A stretch of 64,000 nt of DNA, taken from assembly GCA_036877525.1 (NCBI GenBank), contig JAZGTH010000008.1, positions 5,390,501 through 5,454,500 of the forward strand, written 5' to 3'. Shown here one piece after another: positions 25,645 through 39,088 of the stretch. How positions within the stretch are numbered: the first letter of the stretch is position 1; each line of letters starts with the position of its first letter. Under the pieces are notes generated by a model. The model did no database searches. It was not told the origin of the DNA and saw nothing but the letters and a program-made list of their open reading frames with translations. The stretch comes from Chromobotia macracanthus. Lineage: Eukaryota > Chordata > Actinopteri > Cypriniformes > Botiidae. The translations under genes were made by a program, and so were the position numbers.

Positions 25645-28060
25645 GTACACACGAACACACACACACAGGCAAATACACACACAAGCTGTTTAGCACAAGG
25701 CCGCATCACAGTTTTAGAAGGTTAAAGATAATTTCTGATGACAGTCTAGTGTTGTGATGTCATTTACCATTGGCTGATTTATCACTACTGTATTTAGCAG
25801 TGAGATCAGTAAATGCGTGACTCTAGCTGCTATTAAAGCCATATGTTAAAATTTCAGTGCAGTTCTACAACCACCTAATACTCATCTTTAAAACAATGAA
25901 CAAGCCAGTGAACAAACGTGTTCAATATGAGCAAAGTAATGATCTAATGCTAAGACATAGTCTAGGACATTCTAAGATTGAGCACATGTTCCCTGTATGC
26001 TGTTGAGGAAAAATATATTCCTGACATGTAATACCCAGCATACATGGACAGCATACATTTCAAATGGCTATCAATTTCCCATATGAGCAGTAACTTCTGC
26101 AGTGCACAGATGTCATGTGTCTTAGTATGATAATCCTTCTCTTGCTATATATTGTAAAGATGTAATATGTAAATGGGAGAAAAAATCTGCAGCCAATACA
26201 TTTCTAATCGTGTGCTGATCTTTAGCAGAACATCAAACTGATATGTGGCCATTTATGAACCATTTTACACATAATTAGGCCATAAAATGGAATTTAAAAA
26301 AATATATGAACATCAGCACTATATAAAGCTATTTAAAATATATAGATGGATTGTCAAATTCTAATTTGTTTCTGTAGGGGGCGTTGCAGCGCCCTCAGCA
26401 TCCCAGCTTTGTGACCTTGCCCATGTCAATATTTTTGCATGAAAAACACAAGAATCTTTAGGTGTTGGTAGTGAGAGGTTGAAAACTCGGACATGCAATT
26501 TAATGACATTTATAGACACTAATGATCCCTAGACTTTCACTGTTTCTTATAGGTAAAAACAACCATATGTTCCTTTTTTTACAAAAGCTGTGCTTTTGAC
26601 AACGATTTGGTCCATTGCTCCGGTATAAAACTCTAAAGCAGCTGCTCACTTATTTCCTCTCCCTCACTGCCATTGTCCTCCGCTACCTCTCTTTACCGCT
26701 GTCTCCCTTCACCTCAAACTTTGAGCAGGATAAAGTTCTGGAGCAGAATCTTAATAACATGGCCGCATCTTAGTGTGAAAAAGAAAAAACAGTCAGTTCC
26801 ATTTTCAGAAGGTTTGGAAAGTGTGAGTTCTGTAAGGCTTCAGGCTAATATCTATGTTCAGTGAAACCTATTTGAATTTTAAGTAACATACATTTTCAGA
26901 AACTAAGAACATTTATCAGGTTTGAAGCAAGAAGGGCTGTCCAATGCCAAATATTTAATGTTTAACAACAAAGAAATACAAAAATTACTGAGATATCAGA
27001 GCTTAATCAGCAGGACAAACAGACAGTACCAAAACCATAGGAAAACACAAAAATAACAAAACAAACTAGCACAGACAGGAAGAACTAGGGCAGGTATAAA
27101 TGGACTAGAGACACTGGGGAACAGGTAGGAACAAATTAACTACCAATACAAATGAGAAGGGCAGGAGAAACCAGGGAAATAATCAGAGAAATGGGGAGAG
27201 AGAGGCAGAGACATAAGGCACAATAGTGAGGCACAAGGGCCTCACAAAAAAGAGTTTGTTTTGAGCATATATTGCAACCATGTTACCTGCATCCTTATTA
27301 ACCATTCTGGCTCTTTTATTTATTCTAGAATTCCTGCACACAAAATCAGGGTACTTTATTTTCTTTATTTGCCATATATTGTTTATTTGCTGTAACTATA
27401 TTTACGAAAATGTGTTAACGAAGTTGCTAAAATTACAAACTTGAAATATAATGACTAGAAAAGGTAAGTTTGTATAATGTTTTGTTTAACCTCTGAGGTT
27501 GGCAACAACAGAATAAACACCTCTTTCCACTGAGTATGAATTGAAAAAGACAAAAAAGTGACTATTTCTAAGAGTTTCAGACCACATTTTGTACCCTGTT
27601 CATGGCAAGTGCCTCATGCACTTAAGTGTGAGTTCTTAGTCTCAGCACAACCTGTCACGTCCTTCCCAGCATCCTCTTCCCTTCATTATGATACAAGAGG
27701 AACATGAGGAACTGTTTCCTGTCTTATAAAATCATCTTCCATGTACCACTGAGTCTCCAGTCACACAGCAGTGCGGTCAACCCCCATGACTCCTTTCCAA
27801 GCGCTGTTGACATTGCGTTCCATCTGTCACAGTCCTGATGATTATGCCGTATCTGTGGTGTCCTTTTAGATGACCCATGTAAGCATATCCCAGAAGTAAT
27901 GTGGGCTCCATCTCTCTTCTGACCATAAGGAAGCTCTCTCTACTATTAAAATGTACAATTAAAAAGCATTCAGTAAACCAGGAAGCTTGTTCTATAAATT
28001 ATATATGCTCTCTCCTTTGTATTGCTCCTGAACTTTATGTAAGGAGCATTGCTCATATAT

Positions 28061-28202
28061 ATTTACATCTATGTGTTTGGCAAATGCTTTTATCCAAAGT
28101 GAAATTACAGTACATTTGATCAGTATGTGTGTTCCCTGGGAATTGAACCCACAACCTTTTGCACTGCTAATACAATGCTCTACTACTGAGCTACAAGAGC
28201 AC
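28061..28202 (-). mobile_element. tRNA-derived SINE, copy 1
   Basis: Read on the minus strand, it starts with a tRNA-like head. The A-box appears as the complement of CTACTACTGAGCTA, that is TAGCTCAGTAGTAG. The B-box appears as the complement of GGGAATTGAACCC, that is GGGTTCAATTCCC. The 3' part runs through the complement of GGCAAATGCTTTTATCCAAA and ends in AT-rich sequence. The same head and tail occur at 41600-41736 and, degraded, at 51852-51992. The tail resembles those that tRNA-SINEs share with partner LINEs in fish. Confidence 0.88.
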
Positions 28203-28925
28203 AATAGTCCAATCGTCTTGTGGACTTTAATGGTGTCTTTAGTTGTTCTCATTACAATTTGGTCTGGTTAGATTATTTTTTTTGCTCTATTTTGCTATGA
28301 CTAAAAGTGTGCAGACCCCCTTCGGAATGGGTCTAGCTGTTCCAGTAGTGCTTCTTAAAATCTTAAAATCTTAAAGCTACGGTACGCAATGACATTTCAG
28401 TGAATTCATTGCTTTCAGCTTTGTGGCAACAATTCATGGAGGGCCAACATGACCCTGTACCCAAAGAAATTATTTAGTGACTCTGTGGTGGCTCTGCCCC
28501 TGTCCAGACATGAACTCAGTTGAGTTCAAACACGTTTGTAACAGAGGAATTAAAAGACTGACTGCAAGCCAGACCCAGTTGTTCATTGTAGTATTCTAAC
28601 CACATTCATTTTAGTGCTCTATTCTTCTACTGTATTTCAACAATCAGATAATTTGTGTAAATTATTATTTTTTTTATTTTTTATAAGTTACTTTCGAAGG
28701 CACATCAGGGATAAAGATGATACCTAAATGAACCATAACTGAGACGTTAAAGCTGCAATCCATAACTTTTTGGGTTAAAAAGAAACAGTTATTGACAGAT
28801 CAGTGTTCAAAATGCTTTTGTTATATTACCTCAATTCGCAATGGCATACTTATATTAATGATTTATAATTTATCTGGTCTGATTTCCTATGAAATGTTAG
28901 TTTGGCTTAATGTGACTTCAACATA

Positions 28926-29390
28926 CACTACCAGTCAAAAGTTTGGAAACACTTTACTGAAATGTCAGATTAAAAATCATTTAATCTGAAGACATTTGAT
29001 TAAATGTTAAAAATGTAAAAATAAAAATATAATATAATTGTACCAACATATTAATTTCAATTTAATTTTGTTGAAAACTACAATTTAAAAAAAAATGTTT
29101 TTGAAATAGATTTATGTAAGGATGATTCCTTAAGAAACTGGGTGATGGAAAATGTCAAGAAAATTTTTGTAAATTCTAGACGAAGAATTTTTGTGACTAT
29201 ATTGAATATGCTAGAATATATCCTATTTTACCTTATTTTTAATTTTCTTTAGTCACCACATAATTCCTAAAGTTACATTTGTGTTATTGCATAGTTTTGA
29301 AAAGTTTCTATTATTTATACTATTATTCATAAATTAAAAAAAATATGAACAAAGAGAAAGTAAGTGTTTCCAAACTTTTGACTGGCAGTG
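28926..29390. mobile_element. Tc1/mariner-like non-autonomous inverted-repeat element (MITE)
   Basis: Terminal inverted repeats are visible. The left end starts CACTACCAGTCAAAAGTTTG and continues GAAACACTT. The right end is its reverse complement with one difference (A for G at the fifth base). TA dinucleotides flank both ends, consistent with the TA target duplication of Tc1/mariner elements, and the match extends through the TA. The interior of about 410 bases is very AT-rich and has no transposase ORF, so this is a non-autonomous element. Confidence 0.88.
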
Positions 29391-32300
29391 TATGTAAAAA
29401 AATGTAACGTAACCTGCCATTTTATGTTTCAAACAGAGATGGCGATAGAGAGGCAGAAGGTATGGACTGCAACATTAAGTCTCCTGAGCTATTAATAAGA
29501 AATATGAGCAGTTTTCTGTGGAAATGTCAGACCTCACAAATGTTTCTCAGTCTGAGGTCTGAATGGGGGCAAATCCCTGCAAATCCTAGTGGAGAGCCTT
29601 CACAGAAGAGTGTGCACTGTTATACCAACAAAGAGATGTTCAACAAGCACCTATATGGCTGGTATTCCAATGTCCACACATTTTTGCCCATATAATGCAG
29701 TATTTCTATTATAGCAGTAAGGGCTTACACATATGGCAGACATGTGTTAAGAATGAGATGTTCTTAAAACGTAGGACTATAGGAGTTCAAACATTTCACA
29801 CACAACACAAAGTTTCTGCTTTTTTGTAGATCTTTTAGCATCTCTCTCTTTCTGTTTCTCTCCCTCCCACTGCTGTGGTTGACACTTTGACACTGCATGC
29901 TGGCTTGTACATCCGTCTCATCCTGCACTCATGCCTGGCTAAGCATTTGCAGTGCAATACTGGTGTGTCTTAAACTGTGAGAGTAACCTTTTCCTGGCAT
30001 CCAAGCCATCAAGCTGCATTAGCACTGGGGGTGGCTGCTATGTGTCTGTGAAGTGACATCCTGCTCCCGGCCCTAGGAGGCATCCCTTTCCCACATAGCA
30101 AAATCAAAATGACACTCTGGCTCCAAGCTTTCGTGTCCTGCAGTACTTACATGTATGTTTATTTTTAATTCTGTATTTGTGGTGATAGTGGTGATAGTAA
30201 TGGTAGTGCATGTTTGTGCCATGATTGGACAAAATTCAGAATCAGTCCTACTCCCATTCATCATCAGATGAAATTTTAATGGATTTGGCCACGCCTCACG
30301 GGATGTTGAACTGGAATTTAAATTGATTTGGCCACGCCCCACAAGATTAGGGTTGTAATGACAGGAAAAAGGAGTTTTACTGAATTTCATTACAAAAAGT
30401 TAATTTGTTAAAATTAATGAGGTCGGGCATATACATACATTCTCTTTTACATGTCCTTCCCTATCCTGTCCTTCCCTATCCCTCATATCCTGTTAAGCTT
30501 AACTGTACTGAACTAAAGTAGACTAATTTGTATTCTAGATAAAATCTCAAGCAGAAAACACATTTTATAAATCTCATTTAAACACTAAACATCCTCTGGT
30601 CTCTCACACTAAAGGCTGCAGTTTAATACAGAGTGACAGATTAGGAAGTCTATATCCATGCAGGCTAATGCTACTCCCTCTCCAGATGGTCTGCGTCTTC
30701 TGATTCTCTCTTTAGCCCTGCAGCTGAGGGTCCAAACAGATCACCAGCCCACAAATCTGCCTGACCATGCAAAAATCTGCCACTGGTTGTTCACTGGGAG
30801 CCTTCCCCACCCAGAATTACCATCCTGCTCTTGTCCTGGAAAGTCAGAGGTTTTGCTGGCTATGAACAGACAGCATGTGTGAGATATTTGGCCTGAGGTG
30901 ATGTATTAGTGTCTGCACAACTAATCTAATTAGCAGTGTGAAGCAGAGGCAGCTGCATGCGGTAGATCCGCAGGGTCTCTGTGCTTCAAAATCATATGGC
31001 AGTTCCCTTTGCTTACTAGCTTGCTGCTGACAACTGACAGCTACGCTAGGCTTGTCTTAGCTCGCAACAGCCTACCATCTGCTTTGTGAGATGATGACTC
31101 TGTTTTGAAAAAAATAAATCTTGGTTTTAACATTCATATTTATCATACTGAGATGTAATATGAGATTGTCAGCATGACTTTTGTCAGTTATACTGTATGT
31201 ATCATCAGATGTAAGACATAAGCTGTCTGCTGTGTGGGAGAAGATCATATCAGTACAGAGGCCAAATAAGACCAAAGAACAAATGACATTAGTGATTAAT
31301 ATAGTATTTTAATAAGTGCATTGACATAAATAAATGCAGCTCTGTGGTTAATGTAAGGAGAAGGACTATGCGCCTGCATTTAAACACTGACAGCACATAT
31401 CCTTATTCCTAAGGTCCTGCCGTATTGTTAAAGCATTTGTGTTCTTTTAATAATATGAACATTTTATTATCTGAAAATGTATTTCTGTCATTTTGCCCCT
31501 GTTTCAACAGAGCTCATTTTTCTGAAATGATGGCAGTGATCACATAGGACTGTCAGCAAATGAATACAAAGGAGACACTCTACAAACATTAAGATAAACA
31601 TATTTAAACTAAAGTTTGAGAGACAGAGCACTTCAGCTGCAATCATTCTATTATAGCTGAGAGAAAACGAAGATTGTGTAACTGTTGTCAAATTCAAGGC
31701 TGACCTGTTGAACATGAAATTTGAATCTTTTATCATATAATACTTGAAAACAGACATGATATACAGTAAGATATACAGTAAGATATAAGGACCTATTCAA
31801 CATAATCTCAATATACAACAAAATCTCAAAATACAACTTGTACTCTTAAACAGTTTAAAGAGCAAGGCCTAAAATCAAAATGAAGTTTGTAGCCAATGAG
31901 ATTGCAGAAGAACATAGATGTACGTAGATTTGAAACCACGTAAATTCCCCCGTCCATAATTTTTGTGAGGAGTATGAAACTTACTATGAGATAATAGTAC
32001 TGTAAATAAAGCGTTGCCCATCTAATTAATCTACTCCTGTTGAACTATTCAGTTCACACAGTGACTCATATTCAGTGCTCCGTAATTGTTACGTTCTTAT
32101 AGAATTATTTTAGAATGTGGCAAGGTTAACCGAAACATACTCGTTTTACTCCAAAGTGTATACCTTATTCTATGCCTGCACAACTGTATGTAGATGTGTT
32201 AGCCTGTTGGCAGGCTGGCACTAAATCCATTCTCCATTTTCACTCGATCCAGCCTCATCTCAAGCTTTTAACTGAGCCAGACACATGTGGCATCTATTCA

Positions 32301-33402
32301 TCTAGAGAGAAGAGACTGCTGCTTTCCCCTGCCAGACTAAGCTTAAACATCTGCAGAGTAAAACTGGCTGCTGGCTGGATGCTAATCTCTTTGGAATGCT
32401 GCTGAATCGGCATTGCTGTGCGTCCCAAGTGGAACTCTCGCTTGGTTTATACATTTCCCTGCAGTACTCCAGTTAACTCCTTTTCCCTCCCCAACTCATA
32501 TATCCAGTGTTGTAAGGTGATCATATTTGTATTCATATATATTTAGTGGTACAGTATAACATATACCTAGATTTTTGTTCTTTTATAAAGACTCTGAAAC
32601 TTACCATATTAACATATAGATATCACATCCCAGGAACTGATATGTATAACTCAACGTTGCATCTTCCCGAATGCATACAAATGTAAATGTAAAATGTACA
32701 TCAGCATAGCTTTAAAAACGCATACATTTGTATGAATGAGAGCTGAAATTGCCAGAATAGAATTATTTATTAGTAATTATTAGTAGAATAGCACTTAGTA
32801 TGGAGACACTATTATTAGTATGGAGAAACTGTCTGAAAAAGGCCTTTTAAATTGCAGATTTATTAATTTCCAGATGGGATTCATAAAAGTTAACTGATTT
32901 GCTTTATTTGAATTGATAAATTATCATTAAAAAAAGAAAGGTACATTGTAGCATTGAAAGAAATTGTTACAAATAGGTATATGCAATTACTGTGGTAAAT
33001 AAATTTGATAATGTTAATGTTTGAATAATAAACACAATAAAGAAATATATTCTATAAACCTTAAAGAAATTATAAATGTTTGAGCTGTTCTATCATTCTG
33101 TGTCATCTTGAGGAATGATATTTATTTTGTTCAAAATGATAGATCGAGTCACATTTGTACTTCTAGTAATTTTTATGTAGAGAAAAATGTATATGCTGTA
33201 TAGCGAGATGAGCATTATTAAAGAGTCAATGCTGATTTCAGATTTTTTCACACCCATGTTCAAGACTCTCTGAGTGTGTGATTGAGTTAACAAGCTTTTA
33301 ATTAATTATAATGAATTAGTATTTATGAGAGTCTAATATGATTGTAGCAGTGTTTAGATGAACAGACCAAATATCAGTATTGCAAAGTTGAGTGTTATGA
33401 AT

Positions 33403-33485
33403 CATTCACCCAAAAATTGAAAGTAATATCATTTATGACTCAAACCTGTGTGCTGTTAGTCTTTTGCTGTGGATTGTAGGAGAAA
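33403..33485. repeat. Partial copy of a fish terminal-inverted-repeat family
   Basis: The sequence CATTCACCCAAAAATTGAAA followed by ACTCAAACCTGTGTGCTGTT matches the ends of the elements at 53220-54482 and 42748-43020. Those also show CACCCAAAA(A)-T-x-AAA and an AAACCT motif. Only one end is evident here. Confidence 0.6.
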
Positions 33486-36400
33486 ATGACATAATTATGG
33501 CTTTCATAGTCATAATTTCAAAGTCATATTTTAAAATTTTGACTTTAAAACAACGAGCAATGACAAAACAGTTATTTTTCTCTGTTGGCTTTTAAAAAGT
33601 AATTAAGTGATGTTGTTAGCTTTGAAGTTCTAACAAGACTTAAATTGACAGTGACATTTGTTAACTAAACAGCAACTGTTAAAATATTTTTTGATCAGAC
33701 AGATTTTAGTTTCGATGTAGCAAGCCTGTAGCAATCTCACTGCAACAAACAAACATGTTTGTTGGGTTGATCTTGCTCTTTTTTCTCTTTTCCTTGGAGA
33801 ATTTCATCATCTATCCTTCTGCGTACCTCATTGTGTTTGCCAGATCCTCCATTTATCTCTTATCGCTGTGAAAAGCTCCAACAATCAGATGCGTTTGGCA
33901 GCAGTAAAATGTCCTGCTGCCTGAAATGATTTGATTGACTTGTTTTGGTTCAGGCTGTGGTTGTATTAGCCCTTTCGTTCACACGTTGTTGGATTGGTTC
34001 ATTTTATTTGAAATTTGAGTGTCTGAGATTGAGATGATCTCTGCATGAGCAAACCGCAGCCATAAATGCAGTCATAGTTAATGTTAAAAGGTTTTTCCTT
34101 ATTTTTGTAATTTAATGAGGTTTTCATACTGTAAAAAGTGGCAACATTCCATTGTTATCAAACTGTTCTTTTTGTCCCAAAGTTACCTGTACTTTAATTG
34201 ATTGTAACCTAATCATATAAATGAATGTTTTGAACTAGATTTTAACCATTCAATTTAGATGTCACCAAATTAAGCATATGCTTTAGTTTATCTGACAAAT
34301 CATTGTTTACAGTTTAGTGTATCATTCTTGTATCACTTGATCTTTTCCCCAGAGGGATATGAGAGTTTGATTATGTCAGTGATAGTTGCATGTAAACACA
34401 ACTAAGATCATCCTCTCTGAACCCTCTGCCTGTCATTGCATATTACTGCGTCTTGTTATAACTCTCTCATATTCAATGAATATTCATATTGCTCCCTGCC
34501 AACAATAGAACATTAGGTCTGGTTACTGAGAGATGATGGTGCACTAAACAGCTCTGAACACTGTCAGTGAGTGTCCCACACATCAGGGCTGAAATTCTCC
34601 AAACAGGCAGATATCCAGCCACACGCTGATTACTGCATTCAAAGTCTCATTTTCCATCTTACACAAACAGTGTGTGTTTCGCTCGCCATGACAGTGACAC
34701 TGTGATTATTTCTCTGCTTCCACTTCCTGCCAACAGCTCCATCTTTCTCCAGGTCCATCTCTCTCTCTGTCACTATCTCTCTTTCTCTCATATACACATG
34801 TAAACACATACACACACACCTGCAAAAGCATGAAATAGCCACTCCTGTCATAAGTTCTGGTAGGTTGCTTGTTACATCTCCACAAATGTTTAAAGCGTCA
34901 GTGTTTAAACATTTAAACAAAAAAAAAATATTTTTTTAATAGAAAGATGATAGTTGTTATATTGTGGTTATGTGGCCTTGCAAGCTTGTAAGTCAGCTCA
35001 ATTAAAAAACTAACAATGAATTTATGGATGGATAAATGGATGGACAGCTCAATTAAAATAAATAAATAAATACATAGTAGGTGCATTATGTCTATCAGAA
35101 CCTGAGTACTGAGATCCTGAGTGCTTGACATTCATGGGAGTTATTGTAGAGTTATTTTTTTGTACATAGTTAGAATGTGATTTATAGAGGTTACATAATA
35201 ATTTTTGTTGTTTTGTTGTTTAAAAGCAATAAGATCTAACAAAATCGAACTCAAGCACCTTTAGTACTGTCCACACAAAGCTTGGCTCATTATTTGCGAT
35301 GTTTAGGTATTTTACTAGAGATAAAAACAGATTCTGTTTACATATTTATTGCAGTTTAGGTTTAATGACTGAATAAAGATATCCAGGAATTTTTATTATC
35401 TTATTTGTGAGAAAAGCATTTTGTGTTGCAAATTACATTTTACTGGGTCTCTAAACAGTAATACGCGGCTGTTGAATTTTAATTGCTTGTTGCAGAATGG
35501 CTTGTAGACTAGCCACTCCAGTTGTAACGAGGCAGTTTTGTGTGTATAGAACAAACAGGGACTGTTTTCCTGGCTTGGTTTCAGCTAGCTGAGGTTTGAC
35601 TGTCAGATCACATTTAAGCCCTAAATCTTCCTGGGGTGAGCCTTGAGATTTCTTTCTTGCTCGGTCAAGACAAACCATATCACCAGTCTGAGAAACAATT
35701 TCTAACAACCCAAGCACAGCATTCACATGTACCCATGGTCTTGAGATTAAATTATTACTCCAAGAGCCATGTGTTTATTTTTCTGGAGAGTGTCAATCTT
35801 CTGTCAGATATTTGGAACAAATCATTCAAAAGGCCCCATGAAGGGCCCGGCTCCTCCTCCTGCGGAAAACGACTTCTATTCATCGGCTTGATGATACAAA
35901 TGAAAATGTTCCACATTTCCTTTTTGCTTCTGGAAGATCATTTGAACCGACTCATCGAAGATGTCGCCGCACAATCGTCATAGTAATAACCCCTGGCAAG
36001 GCTTCTGTGCTTCAGAACATCAAGGTTTGCTCTCAAGTGAGATGAGAAGCTGTATGAAAGGTGGGCGCTGGGTCTAATGTCTCTAATCTTTCATGTGAAT
36101 CAACCTTTGTTGTGTCTCTCTGCTTGGCCACTACAAAGAGAGCGATGCAAACAGTGGCCATCAGCTTGCAGATGGCTCATGACATTCTCGCTAAAAACCC
36201 TGCATTCATTTCTGTTTTTCTGCTGTTTTTTGTTACCCTTAATCCTCTTTTCTTTACCCAGGTTTTGAATTTATACACAACAGCGATGAGAGTAATCAAA
36301 GCTTTCACAAATGTTTGCACATTCCAAACATTATCAACTCATAAATATTAATGAGGTGACGCAAAAATCACTCAGTAGTGCTTGCAGAATGTCAGGTAAA

Positions 36401-36955
36401 CGAACGTTAGGCACAGTAAATTATTGTTTACCACTTTTGCATTCATTCAGCTCACTGCACAAACAAACAGTTTGAAAAAGGCTTCTGCTTGGTCTTAAAG
36501 CTGTCATTTGTATGTGATGTTTTTAAAATGATGTGATTTTAAACTTAAAATTTCTAACAAATTTATCAAAGCTTCCAGTTATAATGGTTGCAACTCCCCT
36601 GGCCTTTATTGCAAGTTAATTTTTAATTATTTTTACCTTTATATTATATAGAAGAAACTACATAGTCTGGATGTGAGAAGTTAATTGAGAATGTCTCATA
36701 GAACATTTTCAGTTGGCCATCTGGTAACAAATGCTATTGAAAGCATGTGCTTTCACTTTCACAAATGTACTACCTGTAAATGATTGTGACCTTTCAACAA
36801 CAGGTGATATTCTTAAGATGGGGAGGGACTCAGGACATACCCAAGGTTCTATCATTGTGTGTCAATACTGTTGTATTTTATTTTCCTGTGTCGGAAACCA
36901 TTGTTTGTGTGTATGTTTTCTTTTCTGATGATTTTTTGTCATGTTTTAATCCTAG

Positions 36956-37051
36956 AGAGGATATTTTCTCTCTGAGGCCTTTTACCCTCCGGAGTCTTCA
37001 TTAAGAGAGACCTTGGATCCAACATTCAAACTCCATGAGACTATTGCCAAG
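36956..37051 (+). CDS. NAALADL2: NAALADL2 exon f
   Basis: This 96-base, 32-codon phase 0-0 exon has acceptor TTTTAATCCTAG and donor GTAAGA. It encodes RGYFLSEAFYPPESSLRETL, then DPTFKLHETIAK. This matches the human NAALADL2 segments FLSEARF and DPSFNLHETI. In GCPII the equivalent region is YPLYHSVYET followed by YDPMFKYHLTVAQ, and His553 of the first segment is a zinc ligand. The aligned residue here is Leu, so this ligand is also missing. The exon marks the transition from the M28-like fold to the helical dimerisation domain. Confidence 0.95.
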
Positions 37052-39074
37052 GTAAGAGTTTTGTGCTCCATCAGTCCAATAATGATTATTTCTTTGTTAT
37101 TTGTTAGTTGGTTTGTCACATAATCATTAATGGCCATTAACGTCATTAGAACTGACACAGCGACTCAAAGCAGAACTGAAGAGACAAAAGCAGAGAGGAA
37201 ATAAAGCAAACAACGTCTCATCATCATTGATATTTATTCATCATCATTGGCTGTATTTATGCTGACTGTATTTATGCAAATAAACAAACCTTTCCTGAGG
37301 CAGCTTAATCTCCACTTTGAATCAAGGTTTAAAATTGAAGCCTGAATTTTTCAGTCTTTCCAAAACTCTATCCTCTCTATATGTCTGTGTTTTTGAATTC
37401 TAAAATATACTAAAAATATATTAAAATATTAAAATATACTAATCAACAAAATTGTTTTTTAGTGTAAAAATGCAGAAATTGTGAGTGTGTGTTTGTGTTT
37501 AAGCATGGATGTAAGAAAGGGGCAAAGGATGGACTGTGTCCGCCATTGTCCTGGGTTATGTTATGAAACCCCAACAGACCTTCAATCCACAGACACTGAT
37601 TGCTTGGCCTAAACCTCCTGACAGCCCATTCTCACCCCAGCAACCTACAGAGCAGCAGCATGCATGCTCAGACTTAACAACAGGCCCTGCAAAAATGTTA
37701 GGAAATAAAGATGAAACAGGATGGTACTTTAAATAACTATTTCTTCTCTCTGCCAGTTATGGTCGCAGCTTTAACACTAGCAAGAAATATGAGTGTCATT
37801 AAAGTTCCTTATCACAGTCAAGGAGAATTATGGAATGCTCCATGAATTATTCAGGTTGCTTAAAGACAGACCGGCAATGGTAAAAAAGACACATGGAACA
37901 ACAGCAAACGCTACCACGGGCCTCAAAGTGTCCCTTCATTGTTTAGTCACCTCAAACCACATATTCAGACATTATATGCAGGAAACATTAGATACGGCTG
38001 TGGTTGGTGTAACCTGAGAAGGCAAATCTTTAGCATGGTTTGGAATTCACTGAGCAGAATTGGAGGTGTCAAAATATCATATTTTTCAGCACAATGGGCA
38101 GAAAGGTTGGAAAACTTCCATGAATAATAAATCGAGACCGAGAGGGTAAGATCTCAGACTGCAGAAACGTTCATAGACACACACACACTCTCTCATACAC
38201 ACGTACAAGTACATTGTGGTGGGTATTTTACCACCATGAGATGGACTTGGATCCACTGAGAGGACAAAATGGGTTATGCAGTTAGAAAGGGTTATAAAGG
38301 ATGACACCTACAGTACAACACATGCTCTGTGTTTGGGGAAAAATGCATTAAAATAAATATAAAATGATTTTGGTGCTTTTAAGCAGTTTCTGTTTGTTGT
38401 TGGTTACAGATAAACATGAACGACAGCTAGCAGCTACTGTGTAAAATGTGTAATGAATATTGGGTATTAATTTTAATTAGTTTTATGATACTAGTTTTGA
38501 TTAATGTATTTGTATAGTAATATAGTCATTTATTTAAAATACTGAGGACCCCATTACTCAGTGTGATTATAACTCTCTGACTGATTATAGTATAATCTGT
38601 TTTAAATTAATGTAAAATGTATGTAGCAATTAGAATGTGTTTAATTCAAGGTCATGACCTAATTCATTTTCATTATAGATTAAATAAGGGTACAGTTACT
38701 TATTCTTCTATACCATAATCTGGCAGGTAGAATTATAATAGTCTGTCAGTCTTAAGGAAATTGCCTCTGGTCTCCCATAAGTTTCACGTTTAAAATTAGT
38801 GCTCCGTCAATAAGAGGCATAATATTTCAAGCTGACATGATTTTTACAATCCACTCACAACGTGTATGTGTGTACTTGAGTCTGTCTTTGAAGTATTTGT
38901 AAGCACATGCAGTGATTTGTTGACAGTGTTAAGTATTCGTTGATAAATACAAAATGGCCTCATACATGATTATGAAGCGTTCATAATTCATAACTTTGTC
39001 ATGCATGTTATAGAGCATAAAAATTTGATTTATTCTCCCAGCGTTCTGTACCCACTTGCCCATGCCCACAGTAA

Positions 39075-39088
39075 CCTCTAGGGGGCGT
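39075..39088 (+). promoter_or_regulatory. CTCF-like motif
   Basis: CCTCTAGGGGGCGT fits 12 of 14 positions of the vertebrate CTCF core consensus CCASYAGRKGGCRS. Motif only, with no occupancy evidence. Confidence 0.3.

Larger units (their letters stand above)
25645..36955 (+). other. NAALADL2: NAALADL2 intron between exons e and f
   Basis: This 11.3 kb intron holds a CA-rich stretch just after the donor, a CTCF-like/near-palindromic motif (26376-26396), an A-rich pyrimidine-poor segment (about 26945-27245), a SINE on the minus strand (28061-28202), a Tc1/mariner-like inverted-repeat element (28926-29390), a duplicated GATTTGGCCACGCC motif (30282 and 30325), a repeat end at 33403-33485 and a block near 35820-35985 that is open in one + frame. 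I see no supported exon. Confidence 0.85.

Noticed and set aside
28150..28202. A tRNA gene, because of A- and B-box-like sequences
   Set aside because: The cloverleaf is incomplete and the sequence continues into a SINE tail that recurs elsewhere in the window.
35636..35983. 115-codon + strand open frame
   Set aside because: No recognisable domain and no splice sites in a useful phase. Long open frames are expected by chance in 64 kb.
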